Below are positions 43,699-54,161 of a DNA stretch of 64,000 bases, one piece after another. A program made the translations under genes and the position numbers. This DNA comes from Pseudomonas segetis (GTDB lineage Bacteria > Pseudomonadota > Gammaproteobacteria > Pseudomonadales > Pseudomonadaceae). Where the stretch lies: positions 1-64,000 of the forward strand of contig NZ_FZOG01000001.1 in the NCBI RefSeq assembly GCF_900188155.1, in the 5' to 3' direction. Positions within the stretch are counted from its first letter, which is position 1. The number at the start of each line of letters is the position of its first letter. A model generated the notes under the pieces. The model saw only the letters and a list, made by a program, of their open reading frames with translations. It was not told where the DNA came from and made no database searches.

Positions 43699-45425
43699 TA
43701 GGGTTTCTCTGCTCCTGTCAGGCGCTTGATGGTGCTGCGCAAGACTTCGCTGTCGGGTTGTTTTTCCAGGGCGCTGGCCCAGATATCACGGGCTTCGCTT
43801 TGCTTGCCCTGGACCCAAAGGACTTCACCGAGGTGGGCGGCGACCTCATGGTCAGGGAAGTCTTCCAGTGCTTTACGCAGGAAGCGCTCAGCCTCGTCAA
43901 GCTTGCCCAGGCGATAGTTGATCCAGCCCTTGCTGTCGAGAATTGCCGGGTCGTTCGGGCTTAAACGATAGGCTTTATCGATCAGTTCGTCGGCTTCCTG
44001 GTAGCGGGTGGTGCGATCAGCCAGGGTATAGCCCAGGGCGTTGAGCGCCATGGTGTTTTCCGGGTCACGCTCAAGAATAAAGCGCAGGTCGGTTTCCAGT
44101 TGGCCAAGGTCGTCACGGTCTTCGGCGAGCATGGCGCGGGTATAGAGCAGGTTGAGGTCGTCCGGGAACTGCTCGAGCCCTTGCTGGATCAGTTGCCAGG
44201 CTTGTTCCTTGCGTTGCTTGCCGGCCAGTGCTTCGGCCTCTATCAGGTACAGCTGGATGGCGTAGTCAGGCTCGGCGCCACGGGCTTTCTCGAGTTTGGC
44301 CGAGGCCTCGCCGATGCGATCGCTGGCGAAGAGTAGCTCGGTCTGGCGGGCCTGGGCGGGCAGGTAGTCATTGCCAGGGCCGACCAGGCCGTACTCGATC
44401 AGGGCGCTGTCTGAATCACCAAGCTCTTCGTAGGCGCGGGCCAGGTTGTAGTGCGCTGCATCAACGTGACTGCCACGCTCTATGAGCTCCTGGAGGTAAA
44501 CGATAGCCTCTTGCCATGCCTGGGCCTCCAGGCAGACCAGGGCCAGGGAGAAGCGCAAGTCATCGTCTTCGGGGAACTGTTGCACCAGCGACGAAAATTC
44601 GCCCTTGGCATCTTCCATGCGGCCCTGTTCGACCAGCGCGCGTGCATAGCTCAAGCGCAAGCGCTTGTCGTCCGGATGTTCGCGGATGCCTTTTTCAAGC
44701 AATGGCAAGGCTTCATCGCCACGCTCCAGGCTTTGGAGCAAGCGGGCTTGCAGCAGCAGCGGTGCTACCTCGTCGGTTTTGGCGGGGTGGCTTTCGAGCA
44801 GCTCAAGGGCTTCTTCGGAACGCCCATCCTCCTGAAGCAGCAGGGCCTTGCCAAAAATCAGCTGGCCGTTTGCCGGGTACTTGTTCAGCAGCCGATCAAA
44901 GCTCTGCAGCAAGCCTGCGCGGGTCTCCGGGTCGGTTTCTGCGGCCGACAGGGCCAGGAAGTCGAAGTGGGTATCGCCCTGGCGTTGCAGGACCTTTTCC
45001 ATGTAGGTCATGGACTCGTCATAACGCCCGGCCCGCGCCAGCTGCACTGCTGCTGCCCGTTGCGCATCGATGGCGTCGGGGGCATTTTTCGCCCAGATCA
45101 GCGCGGTGTCCAGGGCAGCCTGGTCGGCGCCCAGGTACTCGGCAATGCGAAAGCCGCGCTCGGCAACACCCGCATCCTGCGTCGCATTGGCTTGCTGCAC
45201 GTAGTTGCCCAGTGCAATGTCAAAGCGGTTGCGTTGGCCGGCCATTTCAGCGGTCAGCAGTGCCAGCAAGGTTTCCTTGCTGAACGAGCTGTAGACCTCG
45301 GGCTGGGCAGCTTGCTCGGTTGCGGTCACGTCCTCAACCGGTGGCGAACCATCAGTAGAGGTATTAAAGGTTTGGCAGCCACCCAAAAAAGCCATGGCTG
45401 TCAGTAGTGCTAAAGATCTATTCAT
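43698..45425 (-). CDS. TPR-repeat lipoprotein
   Basis: This 575-residue protein has a lipoprotein signal (lipobox FLGGC) and many tetratricopeptide repeats, for example [26 protein letters not shown] and [25 protein letters not shown]. It is probably anchored at the periplasmic face of the outer membrane as a scaffold, upstream of lolB as in other pseudomonads. Partners unknown. It is divergent from hemA. Confidence 0.9.
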   Translation of the reverse strand: MNRSLALLTAMAFLGGCQTFNTSTDGSPPVEDVTATEQAAQPEVYSSFSKETLLALLTAEMAGQRNRFDIALGNYVQQANATQDAGVAERGFRIAEYLGADQAALDTALIWAKNAPDAIDAQRAAAVQLARAGRYDESMTYMEKVLQRQGDTHFDFLALSAAETDPETRAGLLQSFDRLLNKYPANGQLIFGKALLLQEDGRSEEALELLESHPAKTDEVAPLLLQARLLQSLERGDEALPLLEKGIREHPDDKRLRLSYARALVEQGRMEDAKGEFSSLVQQFPEDDDLRFSLALVCLEAQAWQEAIVYLQELIERGSHVDAAHYNLARAYEELGDSDSALIEYGLVGPGNDYLPAQARQTELLFASDRIGEASAKLEKARGAEPDYAIQLYLIEAEALAGKQRKEQAWQLIQQGLEQFPDDLNLLYTRAMLAEDRDDLGQLETDLRFILERDPENTMALNALGYTLADRTTRYQEADELIDKAYRLSPNDPAILDSKGWINYRLGKLDEAERFLRKALEDFPDHEVAAHLGEVLWVQGKQSEARDIWASALEKQPDSEVLRSTIKRLTGAEKP

Positions 45426-45749
45426 AGAAGACGAGACGGCTAACCTGCGGTCGGAGCATCATGACACAAGCCCTTGGGCAAGCCCATGGGATCATTAATT
45501 GGGCAATTGAACCTGCTCCAACTATTGCATGATGCTGAGTTAAAGCTGAGCAATGAACAACAGTGCAGCGCAAATATTTTACGAATTACATGCAAATTTA
45601 TAGGTTTCTTGCCCCTGGCATCCATTATTCGGTGCCCGCCGGGCAAGATAAATTCTGCTTGAGATGTTGTGACAATAACGAGCGGTGGTTGTTCTCAAAC
45701 GGTCGAAGTAGGACAATTGCCGGCTTATTTCATCTGTCAGCGAACATGC
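45426..45749. promoter_or_regulatory. Divergent promoter region between the TPR-lolB-ispE and hemA operons
   Basis: No gene is seen in these 324 bases. It must drive both the minus-strand TPR-lolB-ispE operon and the plus-strand hemA-prfA-prmC-moeB-murI operon. I could not assign specific -35/-10 boxes. Confidence 0.5.
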
Positions 45750-47030
45750 ATGGCCTTTATTGCCCTCGGTATTAACCACAAAACCGCCTCGGTGGACGTC
45801 CGCGAACGCGTGGCATTCACTCCAGAGCAGTTGGTTGAGGCATTGCAGCTACTGTGCAGGGATACGGCTAGCCGCGAAGCTGCAATTCTCTCGACCTGTA
45901 ATCGCAGCGAACTGTACATCGAGCAAGACAGCCTCACATCCGATGCGGTCCTGCAATGGCTGGCCAGTTACCATAATCTGAACCTGGAAGACCTGCGCGC
46001 CTGTGCTTATGTGCATGAAGACGATGCGGCAGTTCGTCACATGATGCGCGTGGCATCTGGCCTCGACTCAATGGTGCTGGGCGAACCGCAGATTCTCGGA
46101 CAAATGAAGTCAGCCTTCGCGGTCGCCCGCGAGGCGGGCACCATGGGGCCTTTGCTGGGGCGCTTGTTTCAGGCCACCTTCAGCACTGCCAAGCAGGTGC
46201 GCACTGATACCACCATTGGTGAAAACCCGGTATCGGTGGCATTTGCAGCCGTCAGCCTGGCCAAGCAAATATTCAGCGACCTCAATCGCAGCCAGGCGCT
46301 GCTGATCGGAGCGGGCGAAACCATCAGCCTGGTTGCCCGCCATCTGCATGACCAAGGGGTCAAGCGCATTGTTGTCGCCAACCGTACCTTGGAGCGCGCC
46401 AGCAGCCTGGCAGAGCAGTTCGGTGCCCATGCGGTGTTGCTTTCGGATATTCCGCAGGAGCTTGCCAAGAGTGACATCGTGATCAGCTCGACAGCGAGTC
46501 AGTTACCAATCTTAGGTAAAGGTGCTGTGGAAAGCGCGCTCAAGCAGCGTAAGCACAAGCCTATCTTCATGGTCGACATCGCCGTTCCACGGGATATTGA
46601 ACCGGAAGTTGGCGAGCTTGACGATGTGTACCTCTATACAGTCGATGACCTGCACGAAGTCATTGCCGAAAACCTCAAGAGTCGCCAAGGTGCGGCAGAG
46701 GCTGCAGAAGAACTGGTCTCGGTCGGTGCCGATGATTTTATGTTGCGTCTGCGCGAGTTGGCTGCTGTCGATGTGCTTAAAGCCTATCGTCAGCAAGCCG
46801 AGCGCCTGCGCGATGAGGAGCTGGCCAAGGCCCAGCGTATGTTGAGCAACGGGGCAAGCGCCGAGGATGTCCTGGCGCAGCTGGCGCGAGGCTTGACCAA
46901 TAAACTGCTGCATGCGCCTAGCGTGCAGATGAAAAAACTGTCTGCTGACGGGCGCATCGACGCGCTGGCCGTGGCACAAGAACTTTTTGCCCTCGATGAG
47001 GGCGTGTCATCCAACAAAGGCATGCAATGA
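45750..47030 (+). CDS. hemA: Glutamyl-tRNA reductase
   Basis: This 426-residue enzyme starts tetrapyrrole synthesis by reducing Glu-tRNA to glutamate-1-semialdehyde. It has [19 protein letters not shown] and the catalytic Cys in [10 protein letters not shown], the loop [14 protein letters not shown], and an NADPH-binding GAGETI segment. ATG 45750 ([12 protein letters not shown]) fits family N termini; the frame is open 27 codons further upstream. It overlaps prfA by 4 bases. Confidence 0.96.
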   Translation: MAFIALGINHKTASVDVRERVAFTPEQLVEALQLLCRDTASREAAILSTCNRSELYIEQDSLTSDAVLQWLASYHNLNLEDLRACAYVHEDDAAVRHMMRVASGLDSMVLGEPQILGQMKSAFAVAREAGTMGPLLGRLFQATFSTAKQVRTDTTIGENPVSVAFAAVSLAKQIFSDLNRSQALLIGAGETISLVARHLHDQGVKRIVVANRTLERASSLAEQFGAHAVLLSDIPQELAKSDIVISSTASQLPILGKGAVESALKQRKHKPIFMVDIAVPRDIEPEVGELDDVYLYTVDDLHEVIAENLKSRQGAAEAAEELVSVGADDFMLRLRELAAVDVLKAYRQQAERLRDEELAKAQRMLSNGASAEDVLAQLARGLTNKLLHAPSVQMKKLSADGRIDALAVAQELFALDEGVSSNKGMQ

Positions 47031-48109
47031 AACCTTCGCTGCTCAATAAACTTGATTTGATGCAGGACCGCTTCGAGGAACTGACGGCGTTGCTTGGTGA
47101 TGCCGAAGTGATCAGCAATCAACAGCAATTTCGCGCGTATTCCAAGGAATATGCCGAGATCGAGCCGGTAAATGCTACGTTTGGAGAATACCGTAAAGTC
47201 TTGGCCGATCTCGAAAGCGCCCAGGCGCTGTTGAAAGACAGCGATCCGGATATGCGTGAAATGGCCGAGGAGGAAGTTGCCGAGGCCAAAGAGCAGTTGC
47301 TCAAGCTCGAGGCTGATTTGCAGCGCATGCTGCTGCCCAAAGACCCCAACGATGACCGCAACGTATTCCTTGAGGTGCGTGCCGGCACGGGCGGGGATGA
47401 AGCGGCGATTTTCTCCGGCGATCTATTCCGCATGTATTCGCGTTATGCCGAGCGTCGCGGCTGGCGGGTCGAGATTCTCTCGGCCAGTGAAGGCGAGCAC
47501 GGTGGCTATAAAGAGGTTATCGCCCGCATCGAAGGCGATAACGTCTACAGCAAGCTCAAGTTCGAGTCCGGCGCACACCGCGTACAGCGCGTACCTGAAA
47601 CCGAATCCCAGGGGCGGGTGCACACCTCGGCTTGTACGGTTGCGGTCCTGCCCGAGCCAGACGAGCAGGCCGAGATCAATATCAATCCGGCCGATTTGCG
47701 CGTTGATACCTATCGCTCTTCCGGTGCCGGTGGCCAGCACGTCAACACCACTGACTCGGCTATCCGCATTACCCACATCCCGACGGGGACAGTGGTCGAG
47801 TGCCAGGAAGAACGTTCCCAGCACAAGAACCGCGCCAAGGCGATGGCCTGGCTGGGGGCCAAACTCAAGGATCAACAGGACGCCGCCGCGCACAAGGAGA
47901 TTTCCGATACCCGTAAGCTGCTGGTGGGGTCGGGTGATCGCTCCGAACGTATTCGCACCTACAACTTCCCCCAGGGGCGGGTGACCGATCACCGCATCAA
48001 CCTGACCCTGTACTCGCTGGCTGAAGTCATGGCCGGTGGTGTCGATGCCGTGATCGAACCACTGCTCGCCGAGTACCAGGCCGACCAGTTGGCAGCCCTG
48101 GGCGACTGA
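47027..48109 (+). CDS. prfA: Peptide chain release factor 1
   Basis: This 360-residue factor recognises UAA and UAG stop codons. The catalytic GGQ loop is in [27 protein letters not shown] is also diagnostic. It is coupled to hemA (ATGA) and followed by prmC, the enzyme that methylates the GGQ glutamine. Confidence 0.97.
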   Translation: MKPSLLNKLDLMQDRFEELTALLGDAEVISNQQQFRAYSKEYAEIEPVNATFGEYRKVLADLESAQALLKDSDPDMREMAEEEVAEAKEQLLKLEADLQRMLLPKDPNDDRNVFLEVRAGTGGDEAAIFSGDLFRMYSRYAERRGWRVEILSASEGEHGGYKEVIARIEGDNVYSKLKFESGAHRVQRVPETESQGRVHTSACTVAVLPEPDEQAEININPADLRVDTYRSSGAGGQHVNTTDSAIRITHIPTGTVVECQEERSQHKNRAKAMAWLGAKLKDQQDAAAHKEISDTRKLLVGSGDRSERIRTYNFPQGRVTDHRINLTLYSLAEVMAGGVDAVIEPLLAEYQADQLAALGD

Positions 48110-48181
48110 TCCAGCGCGCGTTAACAGCTGCGGCTCGGCGCGCTACTCTATATCACCATTGCCTGAGCCGATCTTGAACCC

Positions 48182-49015
48182 ATGCCGACTATCCAAGCGC
48201 TACTGAGCAGCACACAGCTGCCGGACTCACCCAGTGCCCGGTTGGATGTCGAGTTATTGCTGGCGCACGTACTGGGCAAGTCGCGCAGCTACTTGCACAC
48301 TTGGGCCGACAAGGCACTCACTGATCCCCAGCTCGAGCAGTTCGCCGCGGCGATCAAGCGCCGCCAGGCCGGTGAACCTGTGGCCTATATTATCGGCCAG
48401 CAAGGCTTTTGGACTCTTGATCTGGACGTTGCACCGCATACGCTTATTCCGCGCCCCGACACGGAATTGCTGGTTGAAACCGCATTGCAGTTGATACCGG
48501 CAACGCCTGCTGCGGTGCTTGATCTGGGCACGGGCACCGGGGCTATTGCCCTGGCGCTGGCCTGTGAGCGACCTGCGTGGCAGCTTTGTGGGCTTGATCG
48601 AGTGCCGCAAGCCGTCGAGTTGGCCGAGCGCAATCGCCGCCGGTTACAGCTGGCCAACGCCCGCTTCATGCAGAGCAACTGGTTTGCTGCGCTTGATGAC
48701 CAGCCCTACCAGATGATTGTCAGTAACCCGCCCTATATCGCAGCAGATGATCAGCACCTGAGCCAGGGCGATGTGCGTTTTGAGCCGAGCAGTGCGCTGG
48801 TTGCAGGCCCAGACGGCCTTGACGATATTCGCTTGATTATCGAACAGGCCCCTCACTTTCTCAGTGCCAAAGGCTGGCTATTGCTTGAACATGGTTATGA
48901 TCAAGCTGCGGCGGTGTGCGAGCTGTTGAGCGCGCGGGGATTTGGCCAGGTTGAAAGTCGCCGCGACCTTGGTGGTCATCAACGCATTAGCATTGGATGT
49001 TTTGCCCATGAGTGA
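48182..49015 (+). CDS. prmC: Release factor glutamine methyltransferase
   Basis: This 277-residue SAM enzyme methylates the Gln of the GGQ motif of release factors. SAM motif VLDLGTGTGAIAL and catalytic NPPYI are clear. The N-terminal helical domain (ARLDVELLLAHVLGKSRSYLHTW) binds the release factor. The moeB-like gene starts inside its last 8 bases. Confidence 0.96.
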   Translation: MPTIQALLSSTQLPDSPSARLDVELLLAHVLGKSRSYLHTWADKALTDPQLEQFAAAIKRRQAGEPVAYIIGQQGFWTLDLDVAPHTLIPRPDTELLVETALQLIPATPAAVLDLGTGTGAIALALACERPAWQLCGLDRVPQAVELAERNRRRLQLANARFMQSNWFAALDDQPYQMIVSNPPYIAADDQHLSQGDVRFEPSSALVAGPDGLDDIRLIIEQAPHFLSAKGWLLLEHGYDQAAAVCELLSARGFGQVESRRDLGGHQRISIGCFAHE

Positions 49016-49820
49016 ACAGGCTGGTTTTTTTGCAGAGCTAAGCGACGAAGAGTTGATGCGCTACAGCCGACAGATTCTGGTCCAGCAAATTGATGTAGCC
49101 GGTCAGTTACGCCTGAAAAATAGCCGTGTACTGATAGTCGGCGTTGGTGGGCTGGGGTCGCCGGTTGCACTTTATCTCGCGGCGGCCGGGGTTGGCGAGC
49201 TGCACCTGGCGGACTTCGACAGCGTTGACCTGAGCAACCTGCAGCGCCAGGTTGTCCATGACAGCTTGACGGTGGGCCAGCCCAAGGTCGATTCGGCGGC
49301 CGCGCGGCTCAAGGCAATCAATCCGCTTATCAAGTTGCAACTACTGCGTAGTGCCCTGGACCAGGATTCATTGGCCAGTGCCGTTGCTGCTGTCGATCTG
49401 GTGCTTGATTGCTCGGATAACTTCACCACGCGTGAGGCCGTCAACGCGGCCTGTGTTGCCGCTCGGATTCCGCTGGTAAGTGGCGCCGCTATTCGCCTCG
49501 AAGGGCAGTTGTCGGTCTTTGACCCACGCAGTGATGCCAGCCCTTGCTACCACTGCCTTTACGGCCATGGCAGCGAGGCTGAATTAACCTGTAGCGAGGC
49601 GGGCGTGGTTGGTCCTTTGGTCGGTTTGGTCGGTAGCCTGCAAGCGCTTGAGGCACTGAAGCTGCTGGCCGGGTTCGGTGAGCCCATGATTGGTCGCCTG
49701 TTGTTGATAGATGCACTGGGCTCGCGCTTTCGTGAACTGCGCGTCAAGCGTGATCCCGCTTGCAGGGTCTGCGCTGTTGCCTGTCAACAGGTCCCGGATG
49801 AGCCATTGGGCAATGAATAG
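49008..49820 (+). CDS. moeB: Molybdopterin-synthase adenylyltransferase / ThiF-family E1-like protein
   Basis: This 270-residue ThiF/MoeB enzyme adenylates the C-terminal Gly of MoaD or a similar carrier. ATP loop [19 protein letters not shown] and catalytic DCSDNFTTR are clear. Zinc CxxC pairs are present (CYHC near the middle, CRVC at the end). ATG 49008 ([15 protein letters not shown]) is chosen; it overlaps prmC by 8 bases. Whether it serves MoaD or ThiS cannot be told. Confidence 0.9.
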   Translation: MSEQAGFFAELSDEELMRYSRQILVQQIDVAGQLRLKNSRVLIVGVGGLGSPVALYLAAAGVGELHLADFDSVDLSNLQRQVVHDSLTVGQPKVDSAAARLKAINPLIKLQLLRSALDQDSLASAVAAVDLVLDCSDNFTTREAVNAACVAARIPLVSGAAIRLEGQLSVFDPRSDASPCYHCLYGHGSEAELTCSEAGVVGPLVGLVGSLQALEALKLLAGFGEPMIGRLLLIDALGSRFRELRVKRDPACRVCAVACQQVPDEPLGNE

Positions 49821-50604
49821 CAACGCGCCCGTAGGCGTCTTTGATTCCGGTGTCGGTGGTTTATCGGTGTTGGCAGAGATTCGCCAGTTGCTGCCCCGTG
49901 AGTCATTGCTCTATGTCGCCGACAGTGCCCATGTGCCATATGGCGAGAAAAGCCCGGAGTTCATTCGCCAGCGTTGCCGGGCAATTGCTGGTTTCCTGCT
50001 GGAGCAAGGCGCCAAGGCACTGGTGTTGGCCTGCAATACCGCGACGGTCGCGGGGGCGGCCGATCTGCGCCAGCTGTATCCGGATCTTCCCATTGTCGGC
50101 ATGGAGCCTGCGGTCAAGCCCGCTGCTGCCATAACCCGTTCAGGCGTGGTCGGAGTGCTGGCCACCAGTGGCACACTCAAGAGTGCGAAGTTTGCCGCCT
50201 TGCTCGATCAGTTTGCCTCCGGCGTGCGCGTTGTCACCCAGCCTTGCCCGGGCCTGGTTGAGCAGATAGAGGCCGGTGATCTGGAAGGGCCGGCTACTCG
50301 GGCCTTACTTGAGCGCTATGTCGAGCCTTTGTTGGCGCAGGGCTGTGACACGCTAATCCTGGGCTGTACCCACTATCCGTTTATCAAACCGCTATTGCGC
50401 CAACTTGTCCCCGACAATGTCGGTTTAATTGATACGGGCGCGGCAGTAGCCAAGCAATTACAACGTTTATTGGCCGAACGTAATTTACTTGCAGGGCAAT
50501 CTGATGTTAAACAGCTTTTCTGGAGCAGCGCGGATCCGCAAAAGATGCAGGCAGTGTTGCCCATGCTTGGGGTGGGAAGCGCCAGAGTCATGGCGTTTGA
50601 ATAA
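49813..50604 (+). CDS. murI: Glutamate racemase
   Basis: This 263-residue enzyme makes D-glutamate for peptidoglycan. The two catalytic Cys are in [10 protein letters not shown] and [21 protein letters not shown] is at the N terminus. ATG 49813 overlaps the moeB stop by 8 bases. Last gene of the hemA operon. Confidence 0.96.
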   Translation: MNSNAPVGVFDSGVGGLSVLAEIRQLLPRESLLYVADSAHVPYGEKSPEFIRQRCRAIAGFLLEQGAKALVLACNTATVAGAADLRQLYPDLPIVGMEPAVKPAAAITRSGVVGVLATSGTLKSAKFAALLDQFASGVRVVTQPCPGLVEQIEAGDLEGPATRALLERYVEPLLAQGCDTLILGCTHYPFIKPLLRQLVPDNVGLIDTGAAVAKQLQRLLAERNLLAGQSDVKQLFWSSADPQKMQAVLPMLGVGSARVMAFE

Positions 50605-50652
50605 AAATAGACAGGCCTTGTGAATAGGACTCACGAAAGAATAGGAAAAGGT

Positions 50653-51171
50653 ATGAAAAAATCTATCACTCTAGTTGCTGCAGCAATTGCTGCGTGGGGG
50701 AGTGTTTGCAGTTCTGCTCAGGCTGCGGACCTTAGTTTTTCTATCGGGCAAACCAGTGACTCAACCACGACCTATCGTTTTGGCGCCCAGTTCGATTTCG
50801 ACAGAAGCTGGCTGCAAAGCGATGTAGGGCGCCTGACCGGTTATTGGGACGGTGCATACACTTATTGGGACGGTGATGAGACTTCAAGTAATCACAGCGT
50901 CTCACTGGCTCCAGTGTTTGTGTACGAGTTCGCGGGAGAGAACGTGCGCCCCTATGTTGAAGCCGGTATTGGTATCGCATTCTTCTCCAGTACTGAAATC
51001 GAAAATAACGATTTGAGTACCTCGTTTCAGTTCGAAGACCGTATTGGTGCAGGCGTACGTTTTGCTAATCAGGAAGTCGGTATCAGGGCTATTCACTACT
51101 CCAACGCCGGGATCAAGAATCCTAACGACGGGGTTGAGTCCTACGCGCTGCATTATCGCCTGAGTTTCTAA
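50653..51171 (+). CDS. pagL: Lipid A 3-O-deacylase PagL-like outer-membrane protein
   Basis: This 172-residue outer-membrane beta-barrel would remove the 3-O acyl chain from lipid A. It has a signal peptide MKKSITLVAAAIAAWGSVCS with cleavage near AQA. The catalytic His-Ser pair is in IHYSNAGIKNPNDGVE, diagnostic for PagL, and the C terminus ends in Phe (YRLSF), typical of porin-like barrels. ATG 50653 is preceded by AGGAAAAGG. It matches the pagL position in P. aeruginosa (PA4661). Confidence 0.92.
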   Translation: MKKSITLVAAAIAAWGSVCSSAQAADLSFSIGQTSDSTTTYRFGAQFDFDRSWLQSDVGRLTGYWDGAYTYWDGDETSSNHSVSLAPVFVYEFAGENVRPYVEAGIGIAFFSSTEIENNDLSTSFQFEDRIGAGVRFANQEVGIRAIHYSNAGIKNPNDGVESYALHYRLSF

Positions 51172-51184
51172 ATGGCCTGGCAGT

Positions 51185-51212
51185 AACAGCGCTGGCAACT
51201 GCCAGCGCTGTT
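51185..51212. terminator. Bidirectional hairpin after pagL
   Basis: A perfect 12-base stem AACAGCGCTGGC / GCCAGCGCTGTT with an AACT loop lies between the convergent pagL and ykgJ-type genes. The T-run is weak on both sides, so termination is likely but not strong. Confidence 0.65.
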
Positions 51213-51542
51213 CTAGCGGTAGATGGTGGCCATGCCGCGCCGTTCTTCGATGCACTCTGGCGATGCCATTTCAAACTCCCGGCAAATCAGCGGGCGTTGT
51301 TCATAAATGCTGCAACGCATGCTGTCGCGATCCAGTGCTGCACACCAGCCATCATCCAGGCGTAGCATCACTTCACCGCCCCAATCGTCAGTGCTGATGT
51401 AGCGTTCAGGAACGCCAGTTTCGGTGATCAGCATGACTTCCAGCTGGCAGCAGCATGCGGCGCAGTTCGAGCAGGCCACGGCTTCGCTGTCTGCGCCAGG
51501 TGGTTGCAGTTGGGTTACAGGGATGTGCGCTGAGTCGGTCAT
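51213..51542 (-). CDS. YkgJ-family cysteine cluster protein
   Basis: This 109-residue protein has Cys residues in the arrangement CSNCAACCC, then CAALD, CSIYEQRPLICREF, which fits the YkgJ/UPF0153 family of putative metal-binding proteins. ATG 51542 (MTDSAHIPV) is chosen over the longer frame. Last gene of the minus-strand operon, 37 bases after the DUF2878 gene. Function unknown. Confidence 0.8.
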   Translation of the reverse strand: MTDSAHIPVTQLQPPGADSEAVACSNCAACCCQLEVMLITETGVPERYISTDDWGGEVMLRLDDGWCAALDRDSMRCSIYEQRPLICREFEMASPECIEERRGMATIYR

Positions 51543-51579
51543 GGCCAGCAGTGTACGCCAGCCAGCAGGCTTTGGTGGC

Positions 51580-52107
51580 TCAAGCCGATCGACGTGTGCG
51601 CAAGGCTTGCTCGTATTGCGCGCGATAGAGCTTGGCAAAGCCATGCAGCACGGGCATCACCAGGGCCCAGATCAGCGCCAGCAGCAACAGGGTGGGCGCG
51701 GTACCGAGAGGCAAGCGCACATCTGCGATCTGCGCCCCGGCATAGTAGGACAAAGGCCCTGCAACTGCGCCCAGCAGGCTGGCGCGCCACCAGGGCTTGG
51801 CTGTCCACGCCAGGCAGTGGTTAAGCGTGCTGGCCAGCAGTATCCAGAGCAGTGCCAGCCACAGAGGTATCAGCGTGCGAGGCTCGGAAAACTCAAACAC
51901 ACCGAGGTTCAGCAAAAAACTGTCCAGTGCGCTGCCTGCGCAGAAAACACTGATTAACAGTTTGCCTTCAGCGGCCCAACTGCTGGTCCAGAAAAAATGC
52001 ACCGCCAATATGCCCGCCACTATCAGCAACCACAGGCTGTCACCGGCGAACACACAGGTCAGCCAGCCAAGTTGGAAGAGCAGGGCATTGACGATCAGTT
52101 TAGGCAT
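51580..52107 (-). CDS. DUF2878 membrane protein
   Basis: This 175-residue protein is almost entirely hydrophobic with about six membrane segments. It starts MPKLIVNALLFQLGWLTCVF, a DUF2878 pattern. The start at 52107 lies 8 bases inside the cfa-type gene end. Family function unknown. It is found with the cfa/amine oxidase genes, so a membrane-lipid role is inferred. Confidence 0.78.
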   Translation of the reverse strand: MPKLIVNALLFQLGWLTCVFAGDSLWLLIVAGILAVHFFWTSSWAAEGKLLISVFCAGSALDSFLLNLGVFEFSEPRTLIPLWLALLWILLASTLNHCLAWTAKPWWRASLLGAVAGPLSYYAGAQIADVRLPLGTAPTLLLLALIWALVMPVLHGFAKLYRAQYEQALRTRRSA

Positions 52108-53374
52108 TAAAGCGTCCAAGTAAGGGGGCGGGTCGTGCGCCAGGTTTTGCCAGCAGCAGTTGTGCGGTACCGATGGTGCGCTCAATAAAGCCGCCCTCGC
52201 AATAGCACAGGTAGAACTCCCACATGCGGTAGAAGTATTCGTCGTAACCGAGCTTTTCCAGGTTATGGCGGGCCTGATGCAGGTTCTCGTGCCATAAGCG
52301 CAGCGTGCGCGCATAGTGCTGGCCGAAGTCCTCCATGTGATGCAGGTTCATGTCGGTCTTGTCGGTAATGATATCGAGCATCTTGGTGATTGAGGGCAGC
52401 GCACCGCCCGGGAAAATGTAACGTTGGATGAAGTCGACGCTATTGCGGGCCTGCTCGTAGCGTTGGTCACGAATAGTAATGGCTTGCAGTAGCATCAATC
52501 CATCTGGCTTGAGCAGATTGGCGCATGTCTGAAAGTAGCTGCTGAGAAAGCGATGGCCAACAGCTTCGATCATCTCGATCGATACCAGTTTGTCGTAGCT
52601 GCCTTCCAGGTCGCGATAGTCTTTGAGCAATAAGGTTACGCGATCTTCCAGGCCCTGTTCTTTAATACGTCGCTGGGTGTAATCGAACTGCTCCTTGGAG
52701 AGCGTGGTGGTGGTGACTTTGCAGCCGTAATTAAGTGCGGCATAAATCGCCATGCTGCCCCAGCCTGTGCCAATTTCGAGCAGATGATCCTGGGCTTGCA
52801 GGTCGAGCTTCTGGCAAATGCGCTCCAGTTTATTCAACTGGGCTTGATGCAGGCTGTCTTCGGCACTAAGGAATTGCGCCGCTGAATACATCATGCTGGG
52901 GTCGAGAAACTCCTCGAACAGTTCGTTGCCAATGTCGTAATGGGCCGCGATATTTTTTCGCGAGCCTTTTCGGGTATTGCTGTTGAGCCAATGCAGGCCC
53001 AATACGAACGGACGCCCCAAACGAGCAAGACCGGTTTCCATGGCATCCAGGGTGTCGAGGTTAGTGACAAATACGCGCACCACGGCGGTGAGGTCCGGCG
53101 AACTCCAGTGGCCGTGGATATAAGCCTCACCGGCTCCGATGGATCCGTTCTTGGCAACCATGGCCCAGACGGCACTGTCGTTGACCTTGATTTCGGCATG
53201 GATGCTGGCGTGCGGGTCGCCAAACTCAAAGCGCTGACCGCCCTCGATTACCGTCAGGGAGCCATGACGCAGACCTTTCAGCTGGCGTAGCACACCGCGC
53301 CGCAGCAAACCCGCGCCCAGGCCGCTACCCATCATTAACGCGCTCCTGGAAGAACTGAAGCTAGAGCTTTTCAT
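52100..53374 (-). CDS. cfa: Cyclopropane-fatty-acid synthase family methyltransferase
   Basis: This 424-residue SAM-dependent enzyme is of the CFA synthase family, modifying double bonds in membrane lipid acyl chains. Family motifs are HYDIGNELFEEFLDPSMMYSAA, LEIGTGWGSMAIYAA (SAM) and SIEMIEAVG. ATG 53374 overlaps the DUF1365 stop. In this operon it may belong to the light/singlet-oxygen type rather than the general stress cfa. The product (cyclopropane or methylated/furan precursor) is not certain. Confidence 0.88.
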   Translation of the reverse strand: MKSSSFSSSRSALMMGSGLGAGLLRRGVLRQLKGLRHGSLTVIEGGQRFEFGDPHASIHAEIKVNDSAVWAMVAKNGSIGAGEAYIHGHWSSPDLTAVVRVFVTNLDTLDAMETGLARLGRPFVLGLHWLNSNTRKGSRKNIAAHYDIGNELFEEFLDPSMMYSAAQFLSAEDSLHQAQLNKLERICQKLDLQAQDHLLEIGTGWGSMAIYAALNYGCKVTTTTLSKEQFDYTQRRIKEQGLEDRVTLLLKDYRDLEGSYDKLVSIEMIEAVGHRFLSSYFQTCANLLKPDGLMLLQAITIRDQRYEQARNSVDFIQRYIFPGGALPSITKMLDIITDKTDMNLHHMEDFGQHYARTLRLWHENLHQARHNLEKLGYDEYFYRMWEFYLCYCEGGFIERTIGTAQLLLAKPGARPAPLLGRFNA

Positions 53375-54161
53375 GGGTGGATTCCTTCGCATGCTGGCGG
53401 GCAACGCTGAATGAATCAGTTGCCGGCAGGTGGTTGAACAATGGTGTTCGTTTGATCAGCAAGCGCAGCGCTTGCCAGTAGATCGCAATGACTGTCTTGC
53501 CGGTCATCCAGGGGAAGCTGGCCAGGTAGCGATACAGATTTTTGCGCGTGAGCTCGCGGCGGGTCAGGCTCAGGCTGGCATCGAACAGCTTGTCGGGGCC
53601 TTGCCAGTCGGCCATGTGGATTCCCAGTCGTTGGCTGACCGGGCTGAACCTCATCCGGTATTGGATATCGCGCGGCAAGAAGGGTGAGACATGGAATGCC
53701 TTGTTGACGCAGACCTCTTGCCTGGCATCGTCGCTGGCTGGCACGACATAGTGATAACGCTCGCGCCACGGCGTGTTGCTGACCTCGCAGAGAATGGCTA
53801 GCAGCTTGCCGTTGCGGTCGTGGCAATAGAAAAAACTTGCCGGGTTGAAGGCCAGTCCCCAGCTGCGCGGCTGTGCAAGCAGGCAAATAGACCCTTCGGG
53901 CATTTGCCCGGTGGCTTGTTGCACGCGTAGCCGTACCGCATCAATCAAACGAATGCCCACGCGGGTGAACTGTGGCAGAAAGTCTGTTTCGCGAAATGCA
54001 AATGGCGCAAATCGACCACGCCCGGCCAGCCAAGACAAACCCAGGACCTGATCCTGTTCATCCAGGTCAAGGTATATAAAACCCATGCGATACCTGAAGT
54101 CGTGTGGCTTTGGGGCAAAGCGTCGATGCTGCACCGTGCCGCTGTAGAGTGCGCTGTTCAT
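53361..54161 (-). CDS. DUF1365 family protein
   Basis: This 266-residue protein has SALYSGTVQHRRFAPKPHDFRYRM at the N terminus and FNPASFFYCHD, both diagnostic for DUF1365. These proteins sit between amine oxidase and cfa genes in many bacteria and are linked to unusual fatty acids. The ATG at 54161 overlaps the amine oxidase stop by one base. Confidence 0.88.
   Translation of the reverse strand: MNSALYSGTVQHRRFAPKPHDFRYRMGFIYLDLDEQDQVLGLSWLAGRGRFAPFAFRETDFLPQFTRVGIRLIDAVRLRVQQATGQMPEGSICLLAQPRSWGLAFNPASFFYCHDRNGKLLAILCEVSNTPWRERYHYVVPASDDARQEVCVNKAFHVSPFLPRDIQYRMRFSPVSQRLGIHMADWQGPDKLFDASLSLTRRELTRKNLYRYLASFPWMTGKTVIAIYWQALRLLIKRTPLFNHLPATDSFSVARQHAKESTHEKL

Noticed and set aside
44451..45407. 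A 318-codon plus-strand frame opposite the TPR lipoprotein gene
   Set aside because: The TPR gene on the other strand has a lipobox, repeats and operon context; this frame has none.
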